A DNA stretch of 64,000 bases from Hyphomicrobiaceae bacterium (GTDB lineage: Bacteria > Pseudomonadota > Alphaproteobacteria > Rhizobiales > Hyphomicrobiaceae), in the NCBI GenBank assembly GCA_030655135.1, contig JAURWC010000023.1, positions 62,001 to 126,000 of the forward strand, read 5' to 3'. The notes beneath the pieces are model-generated. The model was not told the origin of the DNA. It saw only the letters and a list, made by a program, of their open reading frames with translations, and did not search any database. The position numbers and the translations under genes were made by a program. Of the stretch, positions 47,379 through 56,603 are shown piece by piece. Every line of letters begins with the position of its first letter. Position 1 is the first letter of the stretch.

Positions 47379-47421
47379 GTGCTTCCGGAAAAGTGTGAAT
47401 CGGTTTTCCGATGAGAAGCAC
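47379..47421 (+). repeat. dispersed palindromic repeat, copy C
   Basis: Begins GTGCTTCCGGAAAAGTGTG and ends GAAGCAC, 43 bases, same orientation as A and B. The extended tail is shortened to ACAAAAGACGCTAG. It lies between rnhB and ccrM. Confidence 0.7.
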
Positions 47422-47432
47422 GACAAAAGACG

Positions 47433-48074
47433 CTAGCTGGCTTTGGCCAGTTCCAGCGCCAACTGGACCGGCTCGAATGAGCGGCGATGATGCGGCGAAA
47501 CGCCCAGCCGGTGCAAAGCCTCGCGATGCTCCGGCGTGCCGTAGCCCTTGTGACGCTCGAAGCCGTAGCCCGGCAACTCGCCCGCAAGCGCGATCATCAT
47601 GCGATCCCGCGTCACCTTGGCGATGATCGACGCCGCCGCGATCGACAGGCACTTGGCGTCGCCCTTGACGATGGTGCGATGCTGGCACTTGAGCTTGGGC
47701 GCACGGTTGCCGTCGATCAGCGCCAGCCGCGGCACGCAGTCGAGCGCGGCGATCGCCTGCGCCATGGCCCACATGGTTGCGTTGAGAATGTTGTCGCGGT
47801 CGATGCGATCGACGTGCGCGATGCCGACACCGAAGCGGGCCGTCGCCGTGATGCTGGCGTAGGCCAGTTCGCGCTGGTCGGCATCGAGCGCCTTGGAGTC
47901 GTCGATGCCCTTCGGCAGGTTTGCCGGGTCAAGGATCACGGCAGCCGCCACCACGGGACCCGCCCACGGCCCGCGCCCCGCCTCGTCGATACCGGCCACC
48001 GGCCCGCCCAGAAGCTCAAGCTCCAGGCTTTCCAAATCGAACGTTGGCCGTATCCGCGAATCACTGATCCTCAT
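47433..48074 (-). CDS. rnhB: ribonuclease HII
   Basis: A 213-residue RNase HII with the acidic residues in GIDEAGRGPWAGPV (DE), IDGNRAP (D), and SIAAASIIAKVTRDR (late Asp), plus KGYGTPEHREAL. It nicks 5' of single ribonucleotides in DNA to start their repair. rnhB followed by ccrM on the same strand is a recurring pair in Hyphomicrobiales. The ATG at the start of MRISDSRIRPTF is used. Confidence 0.95.
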   Translation of the reverse strand: MRISDSRIRPTFDLESLELELLGGPVAGIDEAGRGPWAGPVVAAAVILDPANLPKGIDDSKALDADQRELAYASITATARFGVGIAHVDRIDRDNILNATMWAMAQAIAALDCVPRLALIDGNRAPKLKCQHRTIVKGDAKCLSIAAASIIAKVTRDRMMIALAGELPGYGFERHKGYGTPEHREALHRLGVSPHHRRSFEPVQLALELAKAS

Positions 48075-48106
48075 GCGGGTCAGGATCGCGGGCCGCGCTC
48101 ACGAAG

Positions 48107-49267
48107 TCAAAGCAGCGGCAGCTGTCCGCCGGGGAGAACCGGGTGGCGGAACAGGTCCGTCCGCAATTTTTCCCGCTCGGTGTTGAGTTTAAGCCGCGTC
48201 AGCGCCAGCCGGAACCTCTGACCGATTTGCGCAGCGTATGGCCCCGACCCGCGCTGCCGCAGCCCGAACTCCGCTGAATAGTCGCGCCCGCCGTGCATCG
48301 ACTGCATCAATTTGATCACCCGCTGCGCACGATCCGGAAACTCGGCCTGCAGCCATTCCCGGAACAGCTGTTTGATTTCCAGCGGCATGCGCAGCATCAC
48401 GTAGCCGGCAGACGTCGCGCCTGCGTCTTTGGCAGCCTCCAGGATGCGCTCGATCTCGCTGTCGTTCAGCGCCGGAATGATCGGCGCCACCATCACCCCG
48501 CTGGGAATGCCGGCCGCCGCCAGCTGCCGCACCGCGTCGAGCCGTTTCGAAGGCGTCGACGCCCGTGGCTCCATCGCACGCGCCAGCTTGCGATCCAGCG
48601 TCGTCACGGAGATGGCCACTTTCGCCAGCTTCCGCTTGGCCATGCGAGCCAGGATATCGATGTCGCGCGTGATCAGCGCCGACTTCGTGACGATGCCGAC
48701 CGGGTGATTGGTTCTGTCGAGCACTTCGAGGATTGCGCGCGTGATGCGGTGCTCGCGCTCGATCGGCTGATACGGGTCCGTGTTGGTGCCCAGCGCCATC
48801 GTCGCGCAACTGTAGCGCGGGTTCGCCAGTTCGCGCTCCAGTAATTGCGCCGCCTCGGGCTTGGCATAGAGCTTCGTCTCGAAGTCGAGGCCGGCCGAAT
48901 GCCCGAGATAGCTATGTGTCGGCCGCGCGAAGCAATAGATGCAGCCGTGCTCGCAGCCCCGGTACATGTTGATCGACCGGTCGAACGAAATATCCGGACT
49001 GTCGTTGCGGGCGATGATCGTCCGCGTTGTGTCGAAGCGCACCTCGGTCTTAAATGGTGGCAGGTCCGCCTCGCCCTCCCAGCCGTCGTCGAACGTTTCA
49101 CTGCGGGCTGCGTCAAAGCGGCTCGATGCGTTCGATAAGGCACCCCGCCCTCGCCGCCGCTCGTGATCGACCATCGCGCCAGAAACGTCTGGCCCAGGCA
49201 GCCATTGCCGTTGCAGCAACGGTGGACCCGCCGCACCAGCATCACCGTTTCCGCGATCTCTTGTCAT
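48107..49267 (-). CDS. PA0069-family radical SAM protein
   Basis: A 386-residue radical SAM protein with the cluster motif CEHGCIYCFAR near residue 100 and the surrounding NMYRGC and ISFDRSINMYRG blocks of the PA0069/SPL-like group (related in fold to spore photoproduct lyase). It carries a 4Fe-4S cluster that cleaves S-adenosylmethionine; the reaction is unknown. ATG at 49267 (MTRDRGNGD) is chosen; longer frames run into the divergent promoter region. It ends 33 bases upstream of rnhB on the same strand. Confidence 0.88.
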   Translation of the reverse strand: MTRDRGNGDAGAAGPPLLQRQWLPGPDVSGAMVDHERRRGRGALSNASSRFDAARSETFDDGWEGEADLPPFKTEVRFDTTRTIIARNDSPDISFDRSINMYRGCEHGCIYCFARPTHSYLGHSAGLDFETKLYAKPEAAQLLERELANPRYSCATMALGTNTDPYQPIEREHRITRAILEVLDRTNHPVGIVTKSALITRDIDILARMAKRKLAKVAISVTTLDRKLARAMEPRASTPSKRLDAVRQLAAAGIPSGVMVAPIIPALNDSEIERILEAAKDAGATSAGYVMLRMPLEIKQLFREWLQAEFPDRAQRVIKLMQSMHGGRDYSAEFGLRQRGSGPYAAQIGQRFRLALTRLKLNTEREKLRTDLFRHPVLPGGQLPLL

Positions 49268-49368
49268 GAGAACAAAGATAGAACATAACAGTGCCAGCCG
49301 CAAGCCCATTGGTCGATGATCCGGGTGCCGCCTTGTCGTTATGGGCATCGCGTGGCACACCAGTGCGC

Positions 49369-50064
49369 ATGATTTCCGTCGTCATTCCCACGCTGAATTC
49401 AGAGGCCGGTCTCGGGCTCGCGCTGACCGCGCTCGTGCCCGCCGCAGTCGAAGGGATTGTGCGCGAAGTCATCGTGGCCGATGCCGGATCGACGGACCGC
49501 ACCCTCATGGTCGCCGACCAGGCCGGCGTCGATGTCATCAGCACGGAAGCGGGACGCGGCAAGCAATTGCGAGCCGGTGCCGCCAAGGCGCGATCGAATT
49601 GGCTGCTGTTTCTCCATCCCGACACGATGCTGGAACACGGCTGGGAGTTCGAGGCGTCCCAGTTCATGGAACGCGTCGACACCGGCCGCCGGCGCCGTTC
49701 GGCTGCCGCCTTCCGCTTTACGATCGACGATGTCGGCCTGGCACCGCGCGCGCTTGAAACGTTGGTTGCCGCCCGCACCGCTGTCCTCCGCCGGACCTTC
49801 GGCGATCAGGGCCTGCTCATTTCGCGCGACCTTTACGACGAAGTCGGCGGCTTTGCGCCGTTGCCGGTGATGGAAGATGTCGACCTTGTCAGGCGTCTCG
49901 GTCGCCGCCGCCTGACAATCTTGCGATCGCGGGCGCTGACCAGCGGTCAGCGCTATCGCAACGAAGGCTACCTCAAGCGCGCCGTGCGCAATCAAGCCTG
50001 CCTCGCGCTGTACCACTGCCGCGTGCCGGCAACGCGCATCGCCCGGCTACAGTCGCTGCTTTAA
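49369..50064 (+). CDS. family 2 glycosyltransferase
   Basis: A 231-residue GT-A glycosyltransferase (TIGR04283-like): MISVVIPTLNSEAGL, sugar-nucleotide aspartates in VADAGSTDRT and FLHPDTML, and the acceptor-site VMEDVDLVRRL. Transmembrane segments are absent, so it is soluble or peripheral. No polysaccharide gene cluster is nearby and the acceptor is unknown. A GTG at 49291 would extend the N-terminus; the family start argues for this ATG. Confidence 0.85.
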   Translation: MISVVIPTLNSEAGLGLALTALVPAAVEGIVREVIVADAGSTDRTLMVADQAGVDVISTEAGRGKQLRAGAAKARSNWLLFLHPDTMLEHGWEFEASQFMERVDTGRRRRSAAAFRFTIDDVGLAPRALETLVAARTAVLRRTFGDQGLLISRDLYDEVGGFAPLPVMEDVDLVRRLGRRRLTILRSRALTSGQRYRNEGYLKRAVRNQACLALYHCRVPATRIARLQSLL

Positions 50065-50090
50065 AGTGCTTCCGGCTGACTCAAAGAACG
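50062..50090 (+). repeat. dispersed palindromic repeat, truncated copy D
   Basis: TAAAGTGCTTCCGG directly after the glycosyltransferase stop matches the start of copy C (TTTAAAGTGCTTCCGG), but the right half with GAAGCAC is missing. It lies between convergent genes. Confidence 0.45.
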
Positions 50091-50101
50091 CCGGGTAGAC
50101 T

Positions 50102-50635
50102 TTACCGCCCTTCGCCCAGACGGGGCATAATTTCCACGAAATTGCAGGGCCTGTGCCGGTTGTCGAGCTGCTGAGACAGGATGCCGTCCCACGCGTCCTT
50201 GCAGGCCCCGGGTGAGCCCGGGAGGCAGAAGATGAAGGTCTCGTTGGCAAGCCCCGCACAGGCACGGGACTGGATGGTCGACGTGCCGATCTTCTGAAAC
50301 GAGATGGCGTGGAACACCGCCGAGAAGCCGTCGATCTCTTTTTCGAAAAGCGGTCGGATCGCATCGGGCGTAACATCGCGTCCCGTGAACCCGGTGCCGC
50401 CCGTCGTGATGATGACGTTGACGTCTGGATCGGCAATCCAGCCCGAGACCTTCACGGCGATGGCACCAATATCATCTTTTACGATATCGCGTGCCGCAAG
50501 CGTGTGGCCCGCCTCCGTCAGACCGTCGGCGAGGACCGTGCCCGACTTGTCGTCGGATGGCGTGCGCGTATCGGAAACCGTCAAGACGGCGATGCGGATC
50601 GGCAGAAAAGGGCGCGAGGACTCTGGCGTCGTCAT
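50102..50635 (-). CDS. moaB: molybdenum cofactor biosynthesis protein MoaB
   Basis: A 177-residue MoaB/MogA-type protein with ILTVSDTRT-like AVLTVSDTR, the MPT-binding ITTGGTGFTGRDVTPDA and the LPGSPGACKDAWDGIL loop. It adenylylates molybdopterin on the way to the molybdenum cofactor. It is a single gene here; other mo genes are elsewhere. Confidence 0.93.
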   Translation of the reverse strand: MTTPESSRPFLPIRIAVLTVSDTRTPSDDKSGTVLADGLTEAGHTLAARDIVKDDIGAIAVKVSGWIADPDVNVIITTGGTGFTGRDVTPDAIRPLFEKEIDGFSAVFHAISFQKIGTSTIQSRACAGLANETFIFCLPGSPGACKDAWDGILSQQLDNRHRPCNFVEIMPRLGEGR

Positions 50636-50713
50636 AAGCTTGAAGCTCCACAGGGAGCGTCAGTTGTGCCGCGGGTTGCCGCCCCCGTCCAGCCGGTTGC
50701 AATGCAACCGGTC

Positions 50714-51232
50714 CTAAGCGGCGCGGCCCTGGCTGCCGCTGGCCCAGCATAACGGCATATTGAGCGTGAGCGCCCACACCTTCGAATAGGGGTTCGCCAT
50801 TGCGCGGGCATAGGTGATGATGGCGGGACGGTCGTCAGCCACCGAGAGGCCGTGGCCGATCAACGGGTCGTTGAGCAGCCCTTCCAGAGCGCAAGCCAAA
50901 GACTGATGGCTCGAGACTGCCGCGCTGGCGATGTGTACACCGCCGGCAATCGTTTGCGTTGCAAGCATGCGAGCGTGGACCCCGTCGTCGTTGTGGGGCA
51001 CCTCAATGCACGCTTCGAAGTACATCTGCGCGGGATTGCTCAGCGAGCCATACACCAAGCCATAGCCAACACTGAATTGGGAGGCACCCGCGCCCGTGAT
51101 GATGCTGCGAAGTTGGCGCCAGGCTTGGGGCGCAGCCGTTGCGATCGGGCCCTTAGCGCGCACATAGGCGACTGCAACCGGCCTAACGTAGCTAAGCGAA
51201 TTTACCGATCGTTCCTGTAATTCCAGAGACAT
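50714..51232 (-). CDS. GyrI-like small-molecule-binding domain protein
   Basis: A 172-residue protein resembling the GyrI-like/AraC effector-binding fold: SYVRPVAVAYVRAKGPI at the start, a VGYGLVYGS-type middle and paired repeats of beta-alpha-beta form. No DNA-binding helix-turn-helix is attached. Stand-alone members bind small aromatic or cationic ligands. The ATG at 51232 is preferred over a GTG four codons earlier. Assignment is by pattern and moderate. Confidence 0.6.
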   Translation of the reverse strand: MSLELQERSVNSLSYVRPVAVAYVRAKGPIATAAPQAWRQLRSIITGAGASQFSVGYGLVYGSLSNPAQMYFEACIEVPHNDDGVHARMLATQTIAGGVHIASAAVSSHQSLACALEGLLNDPLIGHGLSVADDRPAIITYARAMANPYSKVWALTLNMPLCWASGSQGRAA

Positions 51233-51349
51233 CACTGACTGCACAAATCCGGGTATGTTGATTACCAGGCAATATTCTTAAATGGCGCACGCTGTCCTTT
51301 GAAGGATGATGCTGGAAATCGCTAAACAACACGTAAAACTTTGTGCAAC

Positions 51350-52264
51350 TCAGATTTCTGCCTTTAAAGACAGCAAATCGCGCCACGCGAGGCGCTTGGC
51401 GGCTGGCGTTCGCAAAAGATAGGCCGGGTGCAGCGTCGCCAGAATGCGCACAGGGTGGCCGCCAAACTCGCCCGCCTGCCACCGCCCGCGCAGCCGCATG
51501 ATGCCTTCCGCCGCGTTAAGCATATGTTTTGCCGCAGCCCCGCCGAGCGGGATGACGAACTCCGGCGCCACCAGAGCGATCTGGCGATCGAGAAACGGCC
51601 GGCAGACTGTCGCTTCCTGCGGCGTCGGCGTGCGATTTCCCGGTGGCCTCCAGTAGACGATGTTGGTGATGTGCACGTCCGCCTCGGTAAGGCCGATTGA
51701 TGCCAGCATGCGATCGAGCAATTGCCCGGCGGGGCCGACGAATGGCTTGCCCTCCAGATCCTCGTCACGGCCGGGCGCTTCGCCGATCAACATCACGCGG
51801 GCCCGTTCAGCACCTCGATAGAAACACAGGTTCTTGGCCGTAGCTTTCAGCCCGCAACCGTCGAAAGAACGCAACGCCGCCTCGAGAGCCGCCAACGAGG
51901 GAGCACCGGTGGCCGCGGTCCGCGCCGCGAGTTGTGACACGTCGGGTGGAGCCGAGGGAAAGCTGCGGGCCTCGCGTGATACCGCAGGAGCTGGCCGGGA
52001 TGGCTGATGGCCAGCGGGAGGCGGGCGGCTAGCAGCCTGAGCGGACCCTGGCCGCGGCGCTGCCAGGGGCGTAGCAGCGGAAATGGCTGCAGGCGCGGCT
52101 GCAGCAGCCGGCACCACGATGCGTTCGCGCACGGCAGCACCCGGCGCAGCAGCACCATGCACCAGCCAGTCAATTGGCGTCTCGCCAACGGCCTCGTCTG
52201 CCCCCATCTCACGATACCAGGCAAGCAAAGCGGCCAGCGTTTCGTTCTCGTCGGCATCAAGCAT
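51350..52264 (-). CDS. family 4-like uracil-DNA glycosylase
   Basis: A 304-residue protein: N-terminal helical segment, a Pro/Ala-rich linker (residues about 45-105), then a UDG domain with LIGEAPGRDEDLEGKPFVG, RPPGNRTPTPQEA and LHPAYLLR. These are the active-site motifs of family 4 and related alphaproteobacterial UDGs that remove uracil from DNA. Two of the four Fe-S cysteines of the Thermus-type enzyme are missing: only DGCGLK and TVCRPF remain, and the usual Cys before RPPGNR is Trp. The cluster is therefore probably absent. Confidence 0.87.
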   Translation of the reverse strand: MLDADENETLAALLAWYREMGADEAVGETPIDWLVHGAAAPGAAVRERIVVPAAAAAPAAISAATPLAAPRPGSAQAASRPPPAGHQPSRPAPAVSREARSFPSAPPDVSQLAARTAATGAPSLAALEAALRSFDGCGLKATAKNLCFYRGAERARVMLIGEAPGRDEDLEGKPFVGPAGQLLDRMLASIGLTEADVHITNIVYWRPPGNRTPTPQEATVCRPFLDRQIALVAPEFVIPLGGAAAKHMLNAAEGIMRLRGRWQAGEFGGHPVRILATLHPAYLLRTPAAKRLAWRDLLSLKAEI

Positions 52265-52413
52265 CGCCGCATTCTACCCTGTTTTCGGCCATCTCCGAAA
52301 GGATGCGTGCGACGAGTGGCGCGGGACCCTGACCTTGACGTCGGCGTTTAATGCGACCTAATCGCATGGACAGACCGGGGCGGGCACGCCGGCAGAAAAA
52401 AGGATCGGGAAGA

Positions 52414-54120
52414 ATGGCGGACGAGGGGGCGGCAGGCGTTGTCGCAGACGAAGCAGGTCTGCCGGCACGCGAAGCGATGGATTTCGACGTGGTGGTCGTA
52501 GGCGCGGGTCCGGCAGGACTTGCCGCAGCGATCCGCCTGAAGCAACTCGCCAATGAGGCGGGCGAAGAGCTTTCGGTCGTCGTGCTCGAAAAGGGCTCCG
52601 AGGTTGGCGCGCATATTTTGTCTGGCGCCGTGATCGACCCCATTGGCCTCAACCGGCTGATACCCGACTGGAAAGACAAGGGCGCCCCCATCGCCACGCC
52701 CGTTACCGACGACAAGTTTTTCTATCTCGGCCCGTCCGGCGGCGTGCGCCTGCCCAACATCTTCATGCCGCCGCTGATGAACAATCACGGCAACTACATC
52801 GTCAGCCTTGGCGACGTGGTGCGCTGGCTCGGGGAACAAGCTGCTGAACTCGGCGTCGAAATCTATCCAGGCTTCGCAGCCGCCGAATACCTGACGGACG
52901 AAAAGGGCGCCGTCATCGGCGTCGCGACAGGCGACATGGGCGTCGGCCGCGACGGCAAGCCCAACGACAACTTCGTGCGCGGCATGGAACTGAAGGGCAA
53001 GTATACGCTCATCGCCGAAGGTGCACGCGGCTCGCTCTCCAAGCAGCTCATCCGCGACTTCAAGCTCGACGCCAACAGCGACCCGCAGAAATACGGCATC
53101 GGCCTCAAGGAACTGTGGGAGATCAAGCCCGAGAAACATAAGCCGGGCCTGGTGCAGCATTCGTTCGGCTGGCCGCTCGACAATCGGACGGGCGGCGGCA
53201 CGTTCCTCTATCACTACGGCGAAAACCTCGTGGCCGTCGGTTTCGTGCTGCATCTCAACTACGAGAACCCATATCTCTCGCCGTATGACGAGTTCCAGCG
53301 CTTCAAGACGCATCCCGACATCGCGCCCATCTTCGAAGGCGGCAAGCGCATCGCCTACGGCGCGCGCGCGCTGACCGAAGGCGGCTGGCAGTCGATCCCG
53401 AAATTGACGTTCCCTGGTGGCGTACTGCTCGGCTGTTCCGCGGGCTTCATGAACGTGCCGCGCATCAAGGGCAGCCATAACGCGATGCTGTCGGGCATCG
53501 AGGCCGCCAACGCAGCGTACGCCGCCATCAAGGACGGTCGCGCCCACGATGAACTGCCGGACTACGAAACGGCCGTGCGTTCAGGCGACATCGCCACCGA
53601 CCTGCGCCGCGTGCGCAACGCCAAGCCCCTGTGGTCGCGCTTCGGCACGATCCTGGGCATCGCGCTCGGCGGTTTTGACATGTGGATGAACACCCTGATC
53701 AAGGGTGTCGGTTTGGGCTACACGCTGCGTCACGGCAAGGCCGACTACGCGACGCTGAAGAAGGCCAAGGATAGCAAGCCGATCGCCTATCCCAAGCCCG
53801 ACGGCGTGTTGACGTTCGACAAGCTGACCAGCGTTTCGTTCTCTGCCACCAATCACGAGGAGGAGCAGCCGGTTCACCTCAAGCTGGCCGATCCCAGCAT
53901 TCCTATCCGCATCAACTTGCCGGAGTGGGCCGAACCCGCGCAGCGCTATTGTCCCGCGGCGGTTTACGAGGTCATTCGCGAAGCCAACGGCGAACCGCGA
54001 TTTCAGATCAACGCGCAAAATTGCGTGCACTGCAAAACGTGTGACATCAAAGATCCCAGTCAGAATATAAACTGGGTTTGTCCCGAAGGCGGCGGCGGAC
54101 CAAATTACGCCGGCATGTAG
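52414..54120 (+). CDS. electron-transfer flavoprotein-ubiquinone oxidoreductase
   Basis: A protein of about 568 residues with the FAD loop VVVVGAGPAGLAAA at the start, ubiquinone region and a C-terminal ferredoxin-like 4Fe-4S site: CPAAVYEV, NCVHCKTCDIKDP and NWVCPEGGGGPNY. It passes electrons from ETF, reduced by acyl-CoA and other dehydrogenases, to ubiquinone at the inner membrane. An acyl-CoA dehydrogenase lies 7 kb downstream. The start at 52414 (MADEGAAG) is chosen; the frame runs to 52351. Confidence 0.95.
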   Translation: MADEGAAGVVADEAGLPAREAMDFDVVVVGAGPAGLAAAIRLKQLANEAGEELSVVVLEKGSEVGAHILSGAVIDPIGLNRLIPDWKDKGAPIATPVTDDKFFYLGPSGGVRLPNIFMPPLMNNHGNYIVSLGDVVRWLGEQAAELGVEIYPGFAAAEYLTDEKGAVIGVATGDMGVGRDGKPNDNFVRGMELKGKYTLIAEGARGSLSKQLIRDFKLDANSDPQKYGIGLKELWEIKPEKHKPGLVQHSFGWPLDNRTGGGTFLYHYGENLVAVGFVLHLNYENPYLSPYDEFQRFKTHPDIAPIFEGGKRIAYGARALTEGGWQSIPKLTFPGGVLLGCSAGFMNVPRIKGSHNAMLSGIEAANAAYAAIKDGRAHDELPDYETAVRSGDIATDLRRVRNAKPLWSRFGTILGIALGGFDMWMNTLIKGVGLGYTLRHGKADYATLKKAKDSKPIAYPKPDGVLTFDKLTSVSFSATNHEEEQPVHLKLADPSIPIRINLPEWAEPAQRYCPAAVYEVIREANGEPRFQINAQNCVHCKTCDIKDPSQNINWVCPEGGGGPNYAGM

Positions 54121-54128
54121 GCGTAAGC

Positions 54129-54143
54129 CCCTGACAATCAGGG
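54129..54143 (+). terminator. short hairpin after ETF-QO
   Basis: CCCTGA and TCAGGG pair around CAA nine bases past the stop; TGTTTG follows. Too short to be a confident terminator. Confidence 0.3.
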
Positions 54144-54296
54144 TGTTTGCCAGGACGGGCCCGCGGAACGCAAACTGCAATCCTAAATTTGCGGTAACAG
54201 TCGGCATTGGCCGGTGGTCAAGTTCGCAAATTCTGCGCTAGTGTTACCGCACCGCGAAATAGAACCGGGTCTAGCGCCCTTTACAGGACGAGCTTG

Positions 54297-56582
54297 ATGC
54301 ACGCCAAAGCTGCCCGATGCACTGCTCTCACATCCACTTTGGCCTTTGGTCTTGCTGCGGCTTTTACCCTGGCCCAGCACGGGGCTCTCGCCGAAACGCC
54401 TGAGCCGCAGACTGTCGAAGCAGACCAGCTACAAACGCATTCGCTGGTCGGCAGCTACCTCGCCGGCCGCTTGGCGCGTAGCCTGAACGACAGCGAGAGC
54501 GCGGCCGTGTTCTACCGCGATGCGCTGGCGCGCGATCCCGGCAACGGTGTGCTGCTGGAACAGGCACTGCTGATGGAGCTCTCGGCCGGGAAGTATGAAC
54601 GCGCGATCGAGCTGTCGCGCACGCTTGTCGCGATCGAGCCGACGCACCGTATCGCTCATCTTCTGCTGGGCCTGGAAGCCTTCAACGAGAAATCCTACAA
54701 GACCGCCGAAACACATTTTCGCGGGGCGGCAACCAATCCGCTAGGCCAGCTGACAGGCGCCATCGCCATCGGCTGGATCAAGGTCGCCGAAGGCGACATC
54801 GGCTCCGCCACGCAGCTGGCCGACGTCGCCAAGCAGGCCGATTGGGCACAGAACTACGTGCGCTACCAGCGCGCCCTGATGTACGACGTCGGCGGCAAGC
54901 GTCAGGAAGCGCGCACGGCCTATCAGGGCGTGTTCAAGCAGGACAATAAGGCGCTGCGGCCTACGACAGCCTACGTCGCGCACCTCGCCCACTCAGGTGA
55001 CGTGAAGCAGGCGCGCGCTATTATGAAGGAATACCTCGACAAGGTGCAGGGCGACCCGCACCCGCTCGCGACTGACCTGAACACCAGATTGCAGAGCAGC
55101 GGCAAGGTCGATCTTGTGATCGGCTCCCCGGCCGAAGGCCTGGCAGAAGTTTTCTACGGCTTAGGCGAAGCGCTAGCCAGCGAAGGCGGCGTTGCTCTCG
55201 GCGTTGCCTACCTGCAGATGGCGCTGTTCGTGAAGCCGGATCACGAGTTGGCGCTCGTTGCGCTGGCCGGCGCCGAGGAAGCACAGAAGCGTTACGAAGC
55301 CGCGATTGCCACGTATGACAGAATCGCCAAGACCAGCCCGTTGGCCCCCGCCGTGGGCATTCGCAAGGCCTTCGACCTGAACTCGCTCGACAAAGTCGAC
55401 GAAGCTCGCAGCACGCTGATCGCGCTGCTCGATACCAAGGTTGAAGGCGGCGACAAGCCGGCGACGACGCCGCTGCCGACGCCCACGCCCGCCGCCGAAG
55501 TCTCCAACGAGGCCGCTGCCGTTGCCGCTGCAGGCGAAGGCGAAGCACCCGCCGCCGGCAGTGAGCAGCCACAGGCAGCTGTGTCCGAACCGCCCTCCGA
55601 CGAGGCACCCCTGCGTCTCGGCGCCAAGGACGATCGCGTTCTCAAACTTCAAGAAGCCCTGACCAAGCTTGGCTATGACATCGGCACTGCCGATGGCGCC
55701 TTCGGCGACAAGACCCGCAAGGCTGTCATGCAGTTCCAGCGCGAGAAAAAGTTGCGCTCCGACGGCCTGGTCGGCCCGGAAACCTATGGCCTCATTCTCG
55801 GCGTCGAACCGGGCGCCGTCGCCACCGAAGTTGCCGTTGCGGCGCCGCCCGCCGCCGCGGCTGCTGCGACCAAGCCCAAAATCTCGCGCAACGACGCGCT
55901 GCAGCTGCAGGTGCTGGACGCGCTCGGCAGCATCATGCGCGCCCGCAAGCTCTACGAGGAAGCCGCCGGTTATTACGACAAGGCGATTGCTCTCATCCCC
56001 AACCCCGGCAAGCAGCACTGGGCCTACTTCTATGCGCGCGGCACCTGCTACGAACGGCTGAAGAACTGGCCCGCCGCCGAGAAGGATCTGCAGAAGGCGT
56101 TGTCGCTGGTGCCTGACCAGCCGCTGGTCCTGAACTATCTGGGTTATTCCTGGATCGACCAGGGCACCAACCTGAAGGAAGGCATGTCGCTCATCGAGCA
56201 GGCGGTCGCCTTGAAGCCAGACGATGGCTACATCGTCGACAGCCTCGGTTGGGCGCACTTCAAGCAGGGCAACTTCACCGACGCGGTGAACTATCTCGAA
56301 CGCGCCGTCGAATTGAAGCCTGACGATCCAGTGCTGAACGACCACCTGGGCGATGCCCTGTGGCGCGTTGGCCGCCAGCGCGAAGCCCGCTTTCAGTGGG
56401 ATCAATCGCTGTCGCTGAAGCCCGAACCGGAAGACGCTGAGAAAACGAAGAAGAAAATCGCGGAAGGCCTCGTGGCTTTGCCACCGCTCGTCGATGAGGT
56501 GAAGACCAAGACGTCTTCGACCGAGCCGCCGCGTCGCCGCAGCGAGAACAAGGCCGGGCCGCAGCCGCGGCGCGTGCAGTGA
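54297..56582 (+). CDS. secreted TPR protein with embedded peptidoglycan-binding domain
   Basis: A 761-residue protein with a signal peptide (cut after Ala-Leu-Ala), about 12 tetratricopeptide-like repeats split in two blocks (residues about 40-375 and 530-700), and between them a Pro/Ala linker plus a PG_binding_1-type domain at about residues 438-501 (LRLGAKDDRVLKLQEALTKL..., GAFGDKTRKAVMQFQ). A basic tail follows. Homologues next to ispE and ETF-QO in this order are usually TPR-only and about 580-610 residues. The TPR blocks suggest a periplasmic scaffold that the inserted domain would hold to the wall (inference). Confidence 0.8.
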   Translation: MHAKAARCTALTSTLAFGLAAAFTLAQHGALAETPEPQTVEADQLQTHSLVGSYLAGRLARSLNDSESAAVFYRDALARDPGNGVLLEQALLMELSAGKYERAIELSRTLVAIEPTHRIAHLLLGLEAFNEKSYKTAETHFRGAATNPLGQLTGAIAIGWIKVAEGDIGSATQLADVAKQADWAQNYVRYQRALMYDVGGKRQEARTAYQGVFKQDNKALRPTTAYVAHLAHSGDVKQARAIMKEYLDKVQGDPHPLATDLNTRLQSSGKVDLVIGSPAEGLAEVFYGLGEALASEGGVALGVAYLQMALFVKPDHELALVALAGAEEAQKRYEAAIATYDRIAKTSPLAPAVGIRKAFDLNSLDKVDEARSTLIALLDTKVEGGDKPATTPLPTPTPAAEVSNEAAAVAAAGEGEAPAAGSEQPQAAVSEPPSDEAPLRLGAKDDRVLKLQEALTKLGYDIGTADGAFGDKTRKAVMQFQREKKLRSDGLVGPETYGLILGVEPGAVATEVAVAAPPAAAAAATKPKISRNDALQLQVLDALGSIMRARKLYEEAAGYYDKAIALIPNPGKQHWAYFYARGTCYERLKNWPAAEKDLQKALSLVPDQPLVLNYLGYSWIDQGTNLKEGMSLIEQAVALKPDDGYIVDSLGWAHFKQGNFTDAVNYLERAVELKPDDPVLNDHLGDALWRVGRQREARFQWDQSLSLKPEPEDAEKTKKKIAEGLVALPPLVDEVKTKTSSTEPPRRRSENKAGPQPRRVQ

Positions 56583-56603
56583 TCTGATGCGTTCCGGCGT
56601 GCC

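Noticed and set aside
52348-53547. Open frame of 399 codons opposite ETF-QO
   Set aside because: Fully antisense to a gene with unmistakable motifs; no start site support.
55173-56405. Open frame of 410 codons opposite the TPR protein
   Set aside because: Antisense shadow of the TPR coding sequence; composition follows the third-codon G+C of the real gene.
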